13,307 nt of DNA from Acidobacteriota bacterium (GCA_029263435.1 JAJCXL010000243.1:1-13307), one strand, 5' to 3'; shown: positions 5,508 to 13,307, counted from the stretch's first letter. A program made the numbers and translations. Notes: generated by a model not told the origin, from the sequence alone.

Positions 5508-7955
5508 ATGTCCGGCATTTGGCTCGACCTCAAGTTCGGCGCGCGGGTCTTGGCTCGCAATCCAGTCCTCACGCTCGTCGCGGCACTGTCTCTCGCGATT
5601 GGAGTGGGCGCGAACACGACGGTGTTCACGATCGTCAAAGCCGTGTTCTTGAAGCCACTGCCGGTCGAAGATCCGTCCCGTCTCGTATCGATTTATCGCA
5701 CCCTGGAGACTCAGATGGCCGGCGCGGCAGGAGGCTTTGTCCAAGTTTCCTATGCCAACTACGAAGACGTGAGAGACCGAACGAGCGGCTTCGAAACTCT
5801 TGCCGCCACAACGTTCGGTGCCTTCAGTGTCGCGAGCGGCGGCGAGCCCGAACAGATTTTCGGCAGCTACGTCACGACGAACTATTTCGAGACGCTCGGC
5901 CTCCGTCCGGAACTTGGGCGCTTTTTCTCTGACGAAGACGAGCGCGGCTTCGTCGTCGTGCTATCGCACGGTCTTTGGACTCGACGCTTCGGGGCTGCCC
6001 AGGACATCGTGGGGCAGAGTATTCGAGTGAACGGGCGGCCGTTCATCGTGGCGGGCGTCGCGCCCTCGGGATTCAAGGGCATCTACACCTTGGCCAATCA
6101 GGAGATGTGGGTGCCGGTCGGGCTCTTGCCGCAGCTCAGTCAGGGCTTCATCGCGCAAGCTCTCGAGCACCGCGGCCTCCGATTCTTCAATGTCGTTGGG
6201 AGACTGCGACCGAGCGTCGCGGAAGAGGAGGCCGAGGCCGAGCTTCGAACCGTCGCCCTAGCTCTTGCCGAAGAACATCCGGAGTGGAATCGCGACCGGG
6301 GCTTTGCCGCGCTACCGCTCAACGAGGCAACGCTCGATCCGAACCAACGCGGGGTTTTCGTACGAGCCGGCGTGATCTTGATGGGTGCGGTCGGCCTCGT
6401 TTTGGCGATCGCCTGCGCCAACGTCGCGACGCTGCTCTTGTCGCGGAGCCGGCGCCGACGAAGCGAGATCGCGATGCGATTGTCGCTCGGAGCGAGTCGA
6501 GGAAGGGTCTGTCGGCAGTTGTTGACCGAAGCCTTCATGCTCGCCGCTCTGGGCGCAACCTTGGGTGCGCTCATCGCGCTGTGGTGCCGCCCGCTTTTGT
6601 GGCGTCTTCGCCCGCCTTTTCTTCCGGAAGGCAGCCTCGATCTCGGTCTCGACTTGAGCACGCTCGCATTCACCGGTGGGATCGCGATGGTCGCCGGCGT
6701 TGTTTTCGGCACCGCGCCCGCGTGGCAAGCGGCCCGGTTCGATCTTGCCGGCTCGGTCCGAGCTCGAGGTGCCATCGATCGAGGCCGATCCCGCTTCGGA
6801 CAAGCGATCGTCGTCGGGCAAGCGGCCCTGTCGCTCGTCGCGCTCGCCGCCGCGGGTTTGTTCGTCAAGAGCCTCGACAATGCCTACGACATCGACCCGG
6901 GTTTCGACCACGAGCGTCTCGCGGTGCTGTCGTTCGACCTCGGAGCGCAAAGCTATACCCCGGAAGAGATCCGCGGGCGGCTCGAGCGGGTGCTTACGAG
7001 CGTTCCCACGCTCGCCGGTGTCGAGAACGTGGCGCTCGCGTCTGCCGCTCCGTTATCTTTTACGGGCAGCTATCGAGTCCTACCTTTAGGCGCGGAAGGT
7101 TTGGTTTCCGAGGAAGGTCTGTACGTCGCGAATAACAGCGTGACGCCCGGCTACTTCTCCGCCATGGGTGTTGCGACGGTCCAAGGAAGGGTCTTCGATG
7201 AAGGAGAGCACTCCGACGCTCGTCAGGTCGTGATCGTGAACCAGACTTTTGCGGAGACGTTCTGGCCCGGCGAATCCGCCGTGGGGAGACAAGTACGATG
7301 GCCGGCGGCCGAGACGCCTTGGGACGTCATCGGTGTCGTTGCGGATATGAAGTACACGACGGTGGGCGAAGCGCCGATGCCGTTCTTCTTTCGCCCGTTG
7401 GCACAAGAGCCCTCGAGCGCCGTGACCCTGATCGTTCGCTCCGCCTCACCGCCGGAGACCGTGGTGGCTTCGGTGCTCGGGATCCTGCGTGGTCTCGAGC
7501 CGGAGGTCCCGGTCACGGACGCTGTCGCGCTCGTGGAAGTGCTTCGCCGATCTCTGTGGGCTGCGCGTCTAGGAGCGGCTCTTCTCGGTGCGTTCGGCTT
7601 GCTTGCGCTCGCGTTGGCCACGGTGGGCATCTACGGCGTGCTTGCGCATTCGGTCGAGAATCGACGTCGTGAGTTAGGCATTCGACTGGCACTGGGTGCT
7701 GCAAGGACAACGATCTTGAGCCAGGTCGTTCGAGAAGGCGTGACCCCTGTCCTCATCGGGCTCGTCGCCGGCACCGCGATTTGTGGCCTGACCTTGCGCT
7801 ATTCGACCGGCATGCTCTACGGAGTGTCGGCGTTCGAGCCGGGAGTTATCGGCGGGGCCGCGGCGGTCCTCGCTCTCGTCGCTCTGGTCGCCTGCTGCCT
7901 TCCCGCGTGGCGTACGACCCGGATCGATCCGGTGACGACGCTACATACTCAATAG
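5508..7955 (+). CDS. ADOP-family ABC transporter permease, full length
   Basis: An 815-residue permease with the duplicated MacB/FtsX layout. Helix 1 at about 19-45 contains LSLAIGVGANTTVF. A first periplasmic core spans about 46-285, and an FtsX block at about 287-408 has the coupling motif AMRLSLGASRGRV. A second periplasmic core follows a helix at 432-453. The final FtsX block, about 686-802, contains GIRLALGAARTTI and ends in LPAWRTTRIDPVTTLHTQ. ADOPs resemble two fused MacB permease units without their ATPase; the cargo is unknown. The ATG at 5508 is chosen because AGGGGAGG lies five bases upstream; a TTG at 5463 would add 15 residues without support. Unlike the permease at the left edge it lacks the cytosolic ELDEE-type N-terminus and has no PadR gene beside it. 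It stands 166 bp downstream of the amidating-lyase-like gene and could be read through from it. Confidence 0.92.
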   Translation: MSGIWLDLKFGARVLARNPVLTLVAALSLAIGVGANTTVFTIVKAVFLKPLPVEDPSRLVSIYRTLETQMAGAAGGFVQVSYANYEDVRDRTSGFETLAATTFGAFSVASGGEPEQIFGSYVTTNYFETLGLRPELGRFFSDEDERGFVVVLSHGLWTRRFGAAQDIVGQSIRVNGRPFIVAGVAPSGFKGIYTLANQEMWVPVGLLPQLSQGFIAQALEHRGLRFFNVVGRLRPSVAEEEAEAELRTVALALAEEHPEWNRDRGFAALPLNEATLDPNQRGVFVRAGVILMGAVGLVLAIACANVATLLLSRSRRRRSEIAMRLSLGASRGRVCRQLLTEAFMLAALGATLGALIALWCRPLLWRLRPPFLPEGSLDLGLDLSTLAFTGGIAMVAGVVFGTAPAWQAARFDLAGSVRARGAIDRGRSRFGQAIVVGQAALSLVALAAAGLFVKSLDNAYDIDPGFDHERLAVLSFDLGAQSYTPEEIRGRLERVLTSVPTLAGVENVALASAAPLSFTGSYRVLPLGAEGLVSEEGLYVANNSVTPGYFSAMGVATVQGRVFDEGEHSDARQVVIVNQTFAETFWPGESAVGRQVRWPAAETPWDVIGVVADMKYTTVGEAPMPFFFRPLAQEPSSAVTLIVRSASPPETVVASVLGILRGLEPEVPVTDAVALVEVLRRSLWAARLGAALLGAFGLLALALATVGIYGVLAHSVENRRRELGIRLALGAARTTILSQVVREGVTPVLIGLVAGTAICGLTLRYSTGMLYGVSAFEPGVIGGAAAVLALVALVACCLPAWRTTRIDPVTTLHTQ

Positions 7956-7995
7956 CCGAGTCTTACCGAAAATGCGGCGCGGTCGGTTGATTTAC

Positions 7996-8024
7996 TTGAA
8001 AACCAACCTACTAGTTGGTAGAGT
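7996..8024 (+). promoter_or_regulatory. efflux operon promoter with TetR-type operator in the spacer
   Basis: TTGAAA (7996-8001, 5 of 6 to the -35 consensus) and TAGAGT (8019-8024, 4 of 6 to the -10) are exactly 17 bp apart. The spacer and one flanking base are the perfect inverted repeat ACCAAC-N6-GTTGGT (8002-8019), which overlaps a second dyad CTAC-N6-GTAG (8008-8021). A TetR dimer bound here would block polymerase. The predicted transcription start, about 8031, falls on the GTG start codon of the repressor gene. The sequence elements are seen; repressor binding is inferred from position. Confidence 0.65.
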
Positions 8025-8029
8025 GGCTG

Positions 8030-8605
8030 GTGACCGTCCACAAACCCCAAATTCTCGACGTCGCATCTGAGCTCCTGCAGAAGCGAAGCTTCACATCTTT
8101 TAGTTACAAGGACTTATCGGACAGCCTCGGGATTACCAAGGCGAGCGTGCACCATCATTTCCAGACAAAAGAAGATCTCCTCCTCGCGCTAACGGAACGC
8201 TACCGAGTCAGGCAACGTACTCGTTTAGGGGAGATCGACGAGAAAAACGCCCGTCCTGTCGAAAGGCTCGATGCTTTCTTGGCCATGATGGACGGACTCG
8301 CCGCGTCGGGCGACAAAATTTGCCCGTTAGGGTCTCTTCAGAGCGAGCTGAACGTCTTACCAGAAAGGGTCCGAGAGAATGTCGATGCGCTCTTCGAAAC
8401 GGCGAAGGACTGGCTCGTCGGGGTGCTCGATGGGGGCCGGGAGTGCGGTGAGCTGGAGTTCGAAGGCTCGCCGGAAGACAGCGCGGTCATGATTTTGTCT
8501 GCGGTCCAAGGGGGGCTTCAGATCTCCCGAGCCCGCGGACGAGAGAACTTTCTGGCGGTCAGCCGTCAGATCCGAATCGCTTTTACGAACAAAACGAAAG
8601 GCTAA
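8030..8605 (+). CDS. TetR/AcrR-family transcriptional repressor of the efflux operon
   Basis: A 191-residue regulator from the GTG at 8030. The N-terminal helix-turn-helix is clear: ILDVASELLQKRSFTSFSYKDL at about 8-29, then DSLGITKASVHHHFQTKEDLLLAL at about 31-54, where KASVHHHF is the DNA-recognition helix. The rest is a helical ligand and dimerisation domain. It includes KICPLGSLQSEL at about 96-107, resembling the Cys-x-x-G-x-x-x-x-E-L motif of NemR-like TetR proteins. A TTG at 8015 would add five residues but lies inside the operator and upstream of the -10 box, so I reject it. No Shine-Dalgarno sequence precedes the GTG, which fits a leaderless message. Its stop overlaps the adaptor start by one base (TAATG). 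It most likely represses its own operon until a pump substrate binds; the inducer is unknown. Confidence 0.9.
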   Translation: MTVHKPQILDVASELLQKRSFTSFSYKDLSDSLGITKASVHHHFQTKEDLLLALTERYRVRQRTRLGEIDEKNARPVERLDAFLAMMDGLAASGDKICPLGSLQSELNVLPERVRENVDALFETAKDWLVGVLDGGRECGELEFEGSPEDSAVMILSAVQGGLQISRARGRENFLAVSRQIRIAFTNKTKG

Positions 8606-9690
8606 TGATGAGTACCCCGATTCAGCGGAGGATCTTCTGCGCCATGGTGGCCGCGGCTACCGTCGCAACGGCTAGTGCCGATGACACTCCGCTCAGCACC
8701 GTGCAATACACCCATGCCCGCGAGCACGACATTCGCAAACGGATCGAGCTTCCGGGGACCGTCGAGGCGCCTCGCTCGAGCTTGGTCGCGAGCGATGTCG
8801 AGGGCGTCGTCGTGGCCATCCATGCCCGAGAAGGCGCTCATGTTAGAAAAGGCGCCTCGTTGGTATCGCTGCGCACGGATCAACTCGATCTCCAGGTGAA
8901 ATCGGCGCGAGCCCAGCTCCGGGAAGCGGAGGCGCGGCGAGAGCTCGCCGAGCGGAATCTCGAGCGGTCGGAGGGACTGTTCGAAGGGCAGGTGCTCTCC
9001 TCCCAACAACTCGACGACGCGAGGTTCGAGCTGATGGCGTGGCGCGGTCGAGTCGATCAGCTCAGCGCAGATATCGAACGGATCGAGCTCGACCTAGAGC
9101 GTAGCGAAGTCCGGGCTCCCTTTTCTGGAGTCGTGGTTTCGGAGCTCACCGAAGTAGGCCAGTGGCTCGGAAAAGGGGCCACGGTCATGGAGCTGATGTC
9201 GCCCTACCAGCTCGAGGTTAGAGTCGAAGTGCCGGAGCGTTATTTTTCTTCGGTGCGAAGAGGCTCGGACGCGGTAATCCGGTTCGAGGCCATTCCGGGC
9301 TTCGAGCTCGAAGGCAAAGTTGCCAGTGTCGTTCCGAAGACGACCGGGCAAGCGAGAACGTTTCCGCTGCGCATTCGCATCGAGAACAAGGAACAAAAGA
9401 TCGGAGCGGGCATGGTCGCGAATGTGTCGCTGTCCGCGGGTAATGCTCGTCCGTCTACTCTCGTCCCGAAGGACGCGGTCATCACCCGGGGCACGAAGAA
9501 ATTCATCTACGTCATCGGAGCGAATGACGTCATCGAGATGGTCCCGGTCGAGCTGGGCGACGGCGTTTCCGGCTGGGTGGAGGTCAAGAGTGTACTCCCC
9601 GCCGAGGCAAGAGTCGTCACTCGGGGTAACGAACGCGTCCAGCCTGGCCAACGCGTCGTGGCCGAACCGATGGAGTACGCCGCGCCGTGA
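8605..9690 (+). CDS. RND efflux periplasmic adaptor subunit (membrane fusion protein)
   Basis: A 361-residue periplasmic adaptor that would join the RND transporter to an outer-membrane channel. A signal peptide ends near ATASA (22-26), and no lipobox cysteine is seen. The split lipoyl domain is at about 55-92 (with EGVVVAIHAREGAHVRKG) and 166-200 (RAPFSGVVVSELTEVGQWL). Between them lies a helical hairpin at about 93-165, rich in Glu, Arg and Leu. A beta-barrel region at about 203-278 and a membrane-proximal region with VPKDAVI at 287-293 follow. The order fits the AcrA/HlyD_D23 class. Two ATGs stand in tandem at 8605 and 8608; AAAGG is better spaced for the second, so the mature N-terminus is unaffected but the start may be 8608. 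It overlaps the transporter gene by GTGA at 9687-9690, indicating coupled translation. Confidence 0.93.
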   Translation: MMSTPIQRRIFCAMVAAATVATASADDTPLSTVQYTHAREHDIRKRIELPGTVEAPRSSLVASDVEGVVVAIHAREGAHVRKGASLVSLRTDQLDLQVKSARAQLREAEARRELAERNLERSEGLFEGQVLSSQQLDDARFELMAWRGRVDQLSADIERIELDLERSEVRAPFSGVVVSELTEVGQWLGKGATVMELMSPYQLEVRVEVPERYFSSVRRGSDAVIRFEAIPGFELEGKVASVVPKTTGQARTFPLRIRIENKEQKIGAGMVANVSLSAGNARPSTLVPKDAVITRGTKKFIYVIGANDVIEMVPVELGDGVSGWVEVKSVLPAEARVVTRGNERVQPGQRVVAEPMEYAAP

Positions 9691-12600
9691 CCGTCGTCAA
9701 GAACGCGATCCGCTACCCGGTCACGACGACCGTCGGCGTGCTCATGCTCGTGTTGTTCGGCGGCCTGGCGCTGTTTCGAATCCCCGTTCAGCTGACGCCC
9801 GACGTCGCCGAGCCGAACATCACCGTGACGACATTCTGGCCGGGTGCGAGCCCACTGGAAGTCGAGCGCGAGATCGTGGATGAGCAGGAGGAGCAGCTCA
9901 AGTCGCTTCAAGGTCTCTTGCGCATGGAGAGCACGAGCTCCGACAGCCAAGGCCAGATTCAGCTGACCTTCCCGGTCGGCACGGATATCGACGCGGCGCT
10001 CCTCAAAGTCTCGAACCGCCTGCAGCAGGTGCCGCGCTATCCCGCCGACGCCGACAAACCGGTCATCAGCAGTGTGGGCTTCGCGGAAGGCGCGGTGGCT
10101 TGGTTCATGTTGACGTCGGCCGAGGAGAATCCGTTCGAGGGGGACATCTCGACCCTGTACGACTTCGCTGATAACGAGCTCAAGCCCGCGCTCGAGCGGG
10201 TCCCTGGAATTGGACAAGCGAATCTTTTTGGCGGCCGTGAGCGAGAGCTCCAAGTGATTGTCGACCCGGCGGAGCTCGCGGCGCGCCAGGTCACTTATAA
10301 CGAGCTGGGTGCTGCCCTCGAGCGCGAAAATCGCAACTTCAGCGCCGGCGATTTCGACGAAGGCAAAAGACGCTACATCGTTCGAACCGTCGGCGAGTAC
10401 CAAAGCCCGGAAGACGTCGACAATATCGTCATCGCCGTTAGAGATGGAGTTCCGATCTATCTCAGAGACGTGGGTCACGCGGAGCTCGGCTATCGCAAGC
10501 CGGGTGCGAAAGTGTTTCGAACCGGGACCCAGGTCCTAGCGATCAACACCATCCGTGAGACCGGCGCGAACGTGCTGGACGTGATGGTTGCTCTCAAGAG
10601 CACGGTCAGCGAGTTGAACCGCGACCTCCTCGCCGCGCGAGGCCTCCGGCTCGTGCAGGCTTATGACGAGACCGAATATGTCGAAAGCGCGATCTCTCTC
10701 GTCAAGCAGAGTCTCGTCGTTGGCGGCGCTCTCGCGATCTTTATCCTGATGCTCTACTTGAGGAGCGCCTCCACGACGCTCGTCATTGCCGTGGCGATCC
10801 CGATCAGCATCATCGGGACTTTTCTAGCCATGTACGTTTTTGGCCGGACCTTGAATGTGATCAGCTTGGCCGGCCTCGCTTTCGCGGTGGGTATGGTCGT
10901 CGACAACTCCATCGTGGTTCTCGAGAACATCTATCGACACCGCCAGATGGGAAAGCCCTTGATGGTGGCAGCGTTCGAGGGGACCCGGGAAGTGTGGGGC
11001 GCGGTTCTCGCGAGCACCTTGACGACGATTGCCGTCTTCGTCCCGATCATTTTCATTCAGGAAGAGGTCGGACAGCTCTTCGGCGACATCGCGATTGCGA
11101 TTAGCTGCGCGGTCTTTCTCAGCTTGATCATCTCGATGACGGTGATTCCTTCGTTGTCGGCGCGGATTTTACGGACCGCAGAAGTCGATCCTGATGCCAA
11201 AGGGCGAGGTCCGCACAACTTGTGGGGACTCACAGCGCTCGGCGCTAAATTCTCCGGCGCGGTCGGCGCGACTGTTGGTTGGATCACGACATCGACGACG
11301 CGTCGGCTCGCGGTGGCTGGACTTTTTACCGGGGTCGCGGTCGGCGGGAGCCTGTTGTTGATGCCCAAGACCGACTACCTGCCCGTCGGCAACAACAATT
11401 TCTTGTTCGGCGTCATGCTGCCGCCGCCGGGATACAACCTGGATGAAGTGGCGTCTCTTCGCGGCTACTACGAAGACTCGCTCAAGCACCTGTGGGAGTC
11501 CGAGCCTGGCTCCCCCGAGGCAATCGCACAGCCGGGCGGGGGCATCCGGGGCTTTTGGTTCGTGACTCTGACCAACCAAGCTTTCATGGGAATCAACGCG
11601 CGGGACCCGCTCCGGGTCAAAGAGCTCATCGGGCCCATCATGGCGTTGAACTCACAAATCCCGGGCACGATCGTCGTCGTCAATCAAAGCAGCATCTTCC
11701 AGAGAGGCTTCGACGTAGGACGTAACATCGACATCAACATTACCGGGCCGGAGCTGGACGAGCTCATGGGGCTCGGCCGCGAGATGTTCGGACAGATATT
11801 CCAGGAGCTTCCAGGCGCGCAGGGTCGCCCGATTCCGGGCTTGACCCTCGATAATCCGGAGGTGAGGGTCGTGACCCATCGCCGGCGGGCGGCTGAGCTT
11901 GGACTGTCGAATCGGGAGCTCGGGTTCGCCGTGAGCGCCTTGGTCGACGGCGTCAAAGCGAGCGACTATCAGCTCGACGGGCGCGAGATCGACCTGAAGG
12001 TGAAATCGACGCTGGAATTCGACCACCGGACCCACCGTCTCGGCGATCTTCCCATCGCGACGCCCGACGGGCGCTTAGTGACGCTCGACTCGGTCGCAAC
12101 GATTGAAGAGGTCAATGGACCGGTGCAGATCAACCATCGCGAGCGAGTACGTGCGATTACGCTCCGCGTCACCCCGGCCGAGACGATGCCGCTCGAGCTC
12201 GCGATGGAGACGATCGAGTCCAACATCCTCGCCCCGATGGAGCGCGAAGGAAGGCTCGGCGGGCTCTATCAAGTGTCGCTCACGGGGACGGCCGACAAAC
12301 TTTCCCAAACGGCGAATACGTTGAAGTGGAACTTCGTTCTCGCAATCGTTCTCACTTACTTGCTGATGGCCGCGTTGTTCGAAAGCTTCCTCTACCCGCT
12401 CGTCATCATGTTCAGCGTCCCGCTCGCGGCGTTTGGCGGAATCCTGGGCCTCGCGGCGGTCAACCTGTTCACGTTTCAACCGCTCGACGTGCTGACGATG
12501 CTGGGATTCATCATCCTCGTCGGTACCGTCGTCAACAACGCCATTTTGATCGTTCATCAGTCGCTCAACCACATGCGCGAAGACGGCATGGGATCCAAGG

Positions 12601-12875
12601 AAGCGATCCGCGAAGCCGTGCAGAACCGCATCCGGCCCATTTTCATGAGCGTTTCGACCTCGGTCTTCGGCATGCTGCCTTTGGTGCTGTTCCCCGGCGC
12701 GGGCTCGGAGCTCTACCGCGGGCTCGGCGGCGTCGTGGTGGGTGGGTTGATCGTCTCTACCGTCTTTACGCTGTTTCTCGTGCCGGCTCTGTTCAGTCTC
12801 GTGCTCGACGCGAAGGCGGGCGTGAGCGGTTTATTCAAGGGCTTGGGACGAACTATCGAGCGACCGGCCGAGTAG
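9687..12875 (+). CDS. RND efflux transporter permease (HAE1/AcrB superfamily)
   Basis: A 1062-residue inner-membrane proton antiporter, full length for the superfamily. Helix 1 is at about 11-31, followed by FRIPVQLTPDV. A first large periplasmic domain runs to about 335, and helices 2-6 span about 338-493. Helix 7 is at 539-559, the second periplasmic domain runs to about 880, and helices 8-12 span about 881-1040. Typical marks include TTFWPGASPLEVE at 48-60, LERVPGIGQANLFGG near 169-183, and GLAFAVGMVVDNSIVVLEN at 396-414. The proton-relay positions differ from AcrB: Asp406-Asn407 in helix 4 instead of Asp-Asp, and Asn950 in GTVVNNAILIV in helix 10 instead of Lys. This resembles other non-enterobacterial RND pumps, so activity is still expected. 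The GTG start overlaps the adaptor stop; an ATGGAG element lies about 11 bases upstream. Substrates are probably lipophilic compounds, but this cannot be read from sequence. Confidence 0.94.
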   Translation: MTVVKNAIRYPVTTTVGVLMLVLFGGLALFRIPVQLTPDVAEPNITVTTFWPGASPLEVEREIVDEQEEQLKSLQGLLRMESTSSDSQGQIQLTFPVGTDIDAALLKVSNRLQQVPRYPADADKPVISSVGFAEGAVAWFMLTSAEENPFEGDISTLYDFADNELKPALERVPGIGQANLFGGRERELQVIVDPAELAARQVTYNELGAALERENRNFSAGDFDEGKRRYIVRTVGEYQSPEDVDNIVIAVRDGVPIYLRDVGHAELGYRKPGAKVFRTGTQVLAINTIRETGANVLDVMVALKSTVSELNRDLLAARGLRLVQAYDETEYVESAISLVKQSLVVGGALAIFILMLYLRSASTTLVIAVAIPISIIGTFLAMYVFGRTLNVISLAGLAFAVGMVVDNSIVVLENIYRHRQMGKPLMVAAFEGTREVWGAVLASTLTTIAVFVPIIFIQEEVGQLFGDIAIAISCAVFLSLIISMTVIPSLSARILRTAEVDPDAKGRGPHNLWGLTALGAKFSGAVGATVGWITTSTTRRLAVAGLFTGVAVGGSLLLMPKTDYLPVGNNNFLFGVMLPPPGYNLDEVASLRGYYEDSLKHLWESEPGSPEAIAQPGGGIRGFWFVTLTNQAFMGINARDPLRVKELIGPIMALNSQIPGTIVVVNQSSIFQRGFDVGRNIDINITGPELDELMGLGREMFGQIFQELPGAQGRPIPGLTLDNPEVRVVTHRRRAAELGLSNRELGFAVSALVDGVKASDYQLDGREIDLKVKSTLEFDHRTHRLGDLPIATPDGRLVTLDSVATIEEVNGPVQINHRERVRAITLRVTPAETMPLELAMETIESNILAPMEREGRLGGLYQVSLTGTADKLSQTANTLKWNFVLAIVLTYLLMAALFESFLYPLVIMFSVPLAAFGGILGLAAVNLFTFQPLDVLTMLGFIILVGTVVNNAILIVHQSLNHMREDGMGSKEAIREAVQNRIRPIFMSVSTSVFGMLPLVLFPGAGSELYRGLGGVVVGGLIVSTVFTLFLVPALFSLVLDAKAGVSGLFKGLGRTIERPAE

Positions 12876-12890
12876 TCCGACCGGTTAGCG

Positions 12891-13307
12891 CTACACCGCG
12901 GTCGTCGTGCGGAACAAGCCGTTCTCCTCGAGGTAACGCCTCAAGTGCTTCACGTGGCTCCACATGGCAGGCTTGAGCTTGGCGTTATAGAGGAGTGCGG
13001 CCGGATGGTAGAGGACCATGAACTGAATGCCGGGATAGTCGGCCAAGATGAAGAACTTGCCGGCCTCTTCGGACATTTGGAACGTGGTTTTCGACTTGTC
13101 CATGTGCTTGAGAGCGGTCGCGCCCAAAAGCAAGATGATCTTTGGCTTTACCAGCTCGATCTGCCGCTTGAGGTATGAGATGCACTCCGCGGCTTCTTCC
13201 GTGCGTGGATTTCTATTCTCCGGTGGACGGCACTTGACGACATTCGCGATCAGCATGTCGTTATTCGTATCGATGCCGACGGCGTTCATGATCTGATCGA
13301 AGAGCTT
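12891..13307 (-). CDS. uracil-DNA glycosylase, family 4 type, 5' part outside window
   Basis: Reading inward from the right edge gives 138 codons to a TAG at 12893-12891; the frame is open at the edge. An internal ATG at 13289 is not the start, because the residues before it (KLFDQI) belong to the family's conserved GKLL-type region. Visible hallmarks are ANVVKCRPPENRNP, a downstream Cys in TEEAAECISYL, VKPKIILLLGATALKHM, and the catalytic-loop motif YHPAALLYN near the end. In family-4 enzymes two cysteines at these positions help bind an iron-sulfur cluster together with an N-terminal pair, which lies outside the window, as does the GEAPG active-site motif. The enzyme removes uracil from DNA in base-excision repair. 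It faces the RND gene tail to tail with only 15 bp between stops. Confidence 0.9.
   Translation of the reverse strand, partial: KLFDQIMNAVGIDTNNDMLIANVVKCRPPENRNPRTEEAAECISYLKRQIELVKPKIILLLGATALKHMDKSKTTFQMSEEAGKFFILADYPGIQFMVLYHPAALLYNAKLKPAMWSHVKHLRRYLEENGLFRTTTAV

Noticed and set aside
5975..7135. 386-codon plus-strand frame inside the second ADOP gene
   Set aside because: It is a shifted frame of a full-length permease, very rich in Arg, with no domain.
8015..8017. TTG start for the TetR gene
   Set aside because: It lies inside the operator palindrome and upstream of the predicted -10 box; the GTG at 8030 keeps the full DNA-binding domain.
9507..10478. 323-codon minus-strand frame across the adaptor-transporter junction
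   Set aside because: It overlaps two confidently identified coupled genes and is low-complexity Arg/Asp/Glu/His sequence without motifs.
12865..12890. ACCGG/CCGGT dyad between the convergent RND and glycosylase genes as a bidirectional terminator
   Set aside because: A five-base stem with a 13-base loop and no T run, partly inside the RND coding sequence, is too weak to call.

Overview
The window is high-GC DNA, mostly coding, with short intergenic gaps (the longest is 235 bp). The best taxonomic hint is gene content. It holds two ABC-type permeases of the acidobacterial duplicated orphan permease (ADOP) kind, one directly behind its usual PadR-type repressor. This combination is typical of Acidobacteriota and also occurs in Gemmatimonadota and some neighbouring phyla. 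Signal peptides, a BON protein and an RND pump indicate a Gram-negative-type envelope. No rRNA, tRNA, CRISPR array, insertion sequence or phage gene is visible, so this looks like ordinary chromosome of a poorly characterised bacterium rather than a mobile island.

Left part (1-3906), all on the minus strand. A multi-BON-domain secreted protein (2380-3906) ends at a perfect 10-bp GC-rich hairpin. It is followed by a small two-helix DUF3592 membrane protein (1836-2300). Then comes a PadR repressor (1411-1767) that overlaps by 4 bp (GTGA) an ADOP permease running off the left edge. The 44-bp stretch in front of padR is a large inverted repeat built from two GTAG-N5-CTAC palindromes. It coincides with a TAGACA-17-TAGAGT promoter, so it probably autoregulates the padR-permease operon.

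Middle (3907-7955). The 235-bp gap after the BON gene is a divergent promoter region. To its right, on the plus strand, lie a secreted six-bladed propeller protein resembling peptidyl-alpha-hydroxyglycine alpha-amidating lyase (4142-5341) and a complete second ADOP permease (5508-7955) with no PadR partner.

Right part (7956-13307). A TetR-family repressor, a periplasmic adaptor and an inner-membrane RND transporter form a translationally coupled operon (TAATG and GTGA overlaps). They are preceded by a TTGAAA-17-TAGAGT promoter whose spacer is filled by the palindrome ACCAAC-N6-GTTGGT. Together they form a self-regulated drug or solvent efflux operon; no outer-membrane channel gene is present. 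A convergent, 5'-truncated family-4 type uracil-DNA glycosylase gene closes the window.

I found no clearly new multi-gene system. The points most worth checking are the matching operator/promoter designs of the two repressors with apparently leaderless or near-leaderless starts, the six-BON protein, the altered third metal-ligand position in the amidating-lyase-like protein, and the non-AcrB proton-relay residues of the RND transporter.
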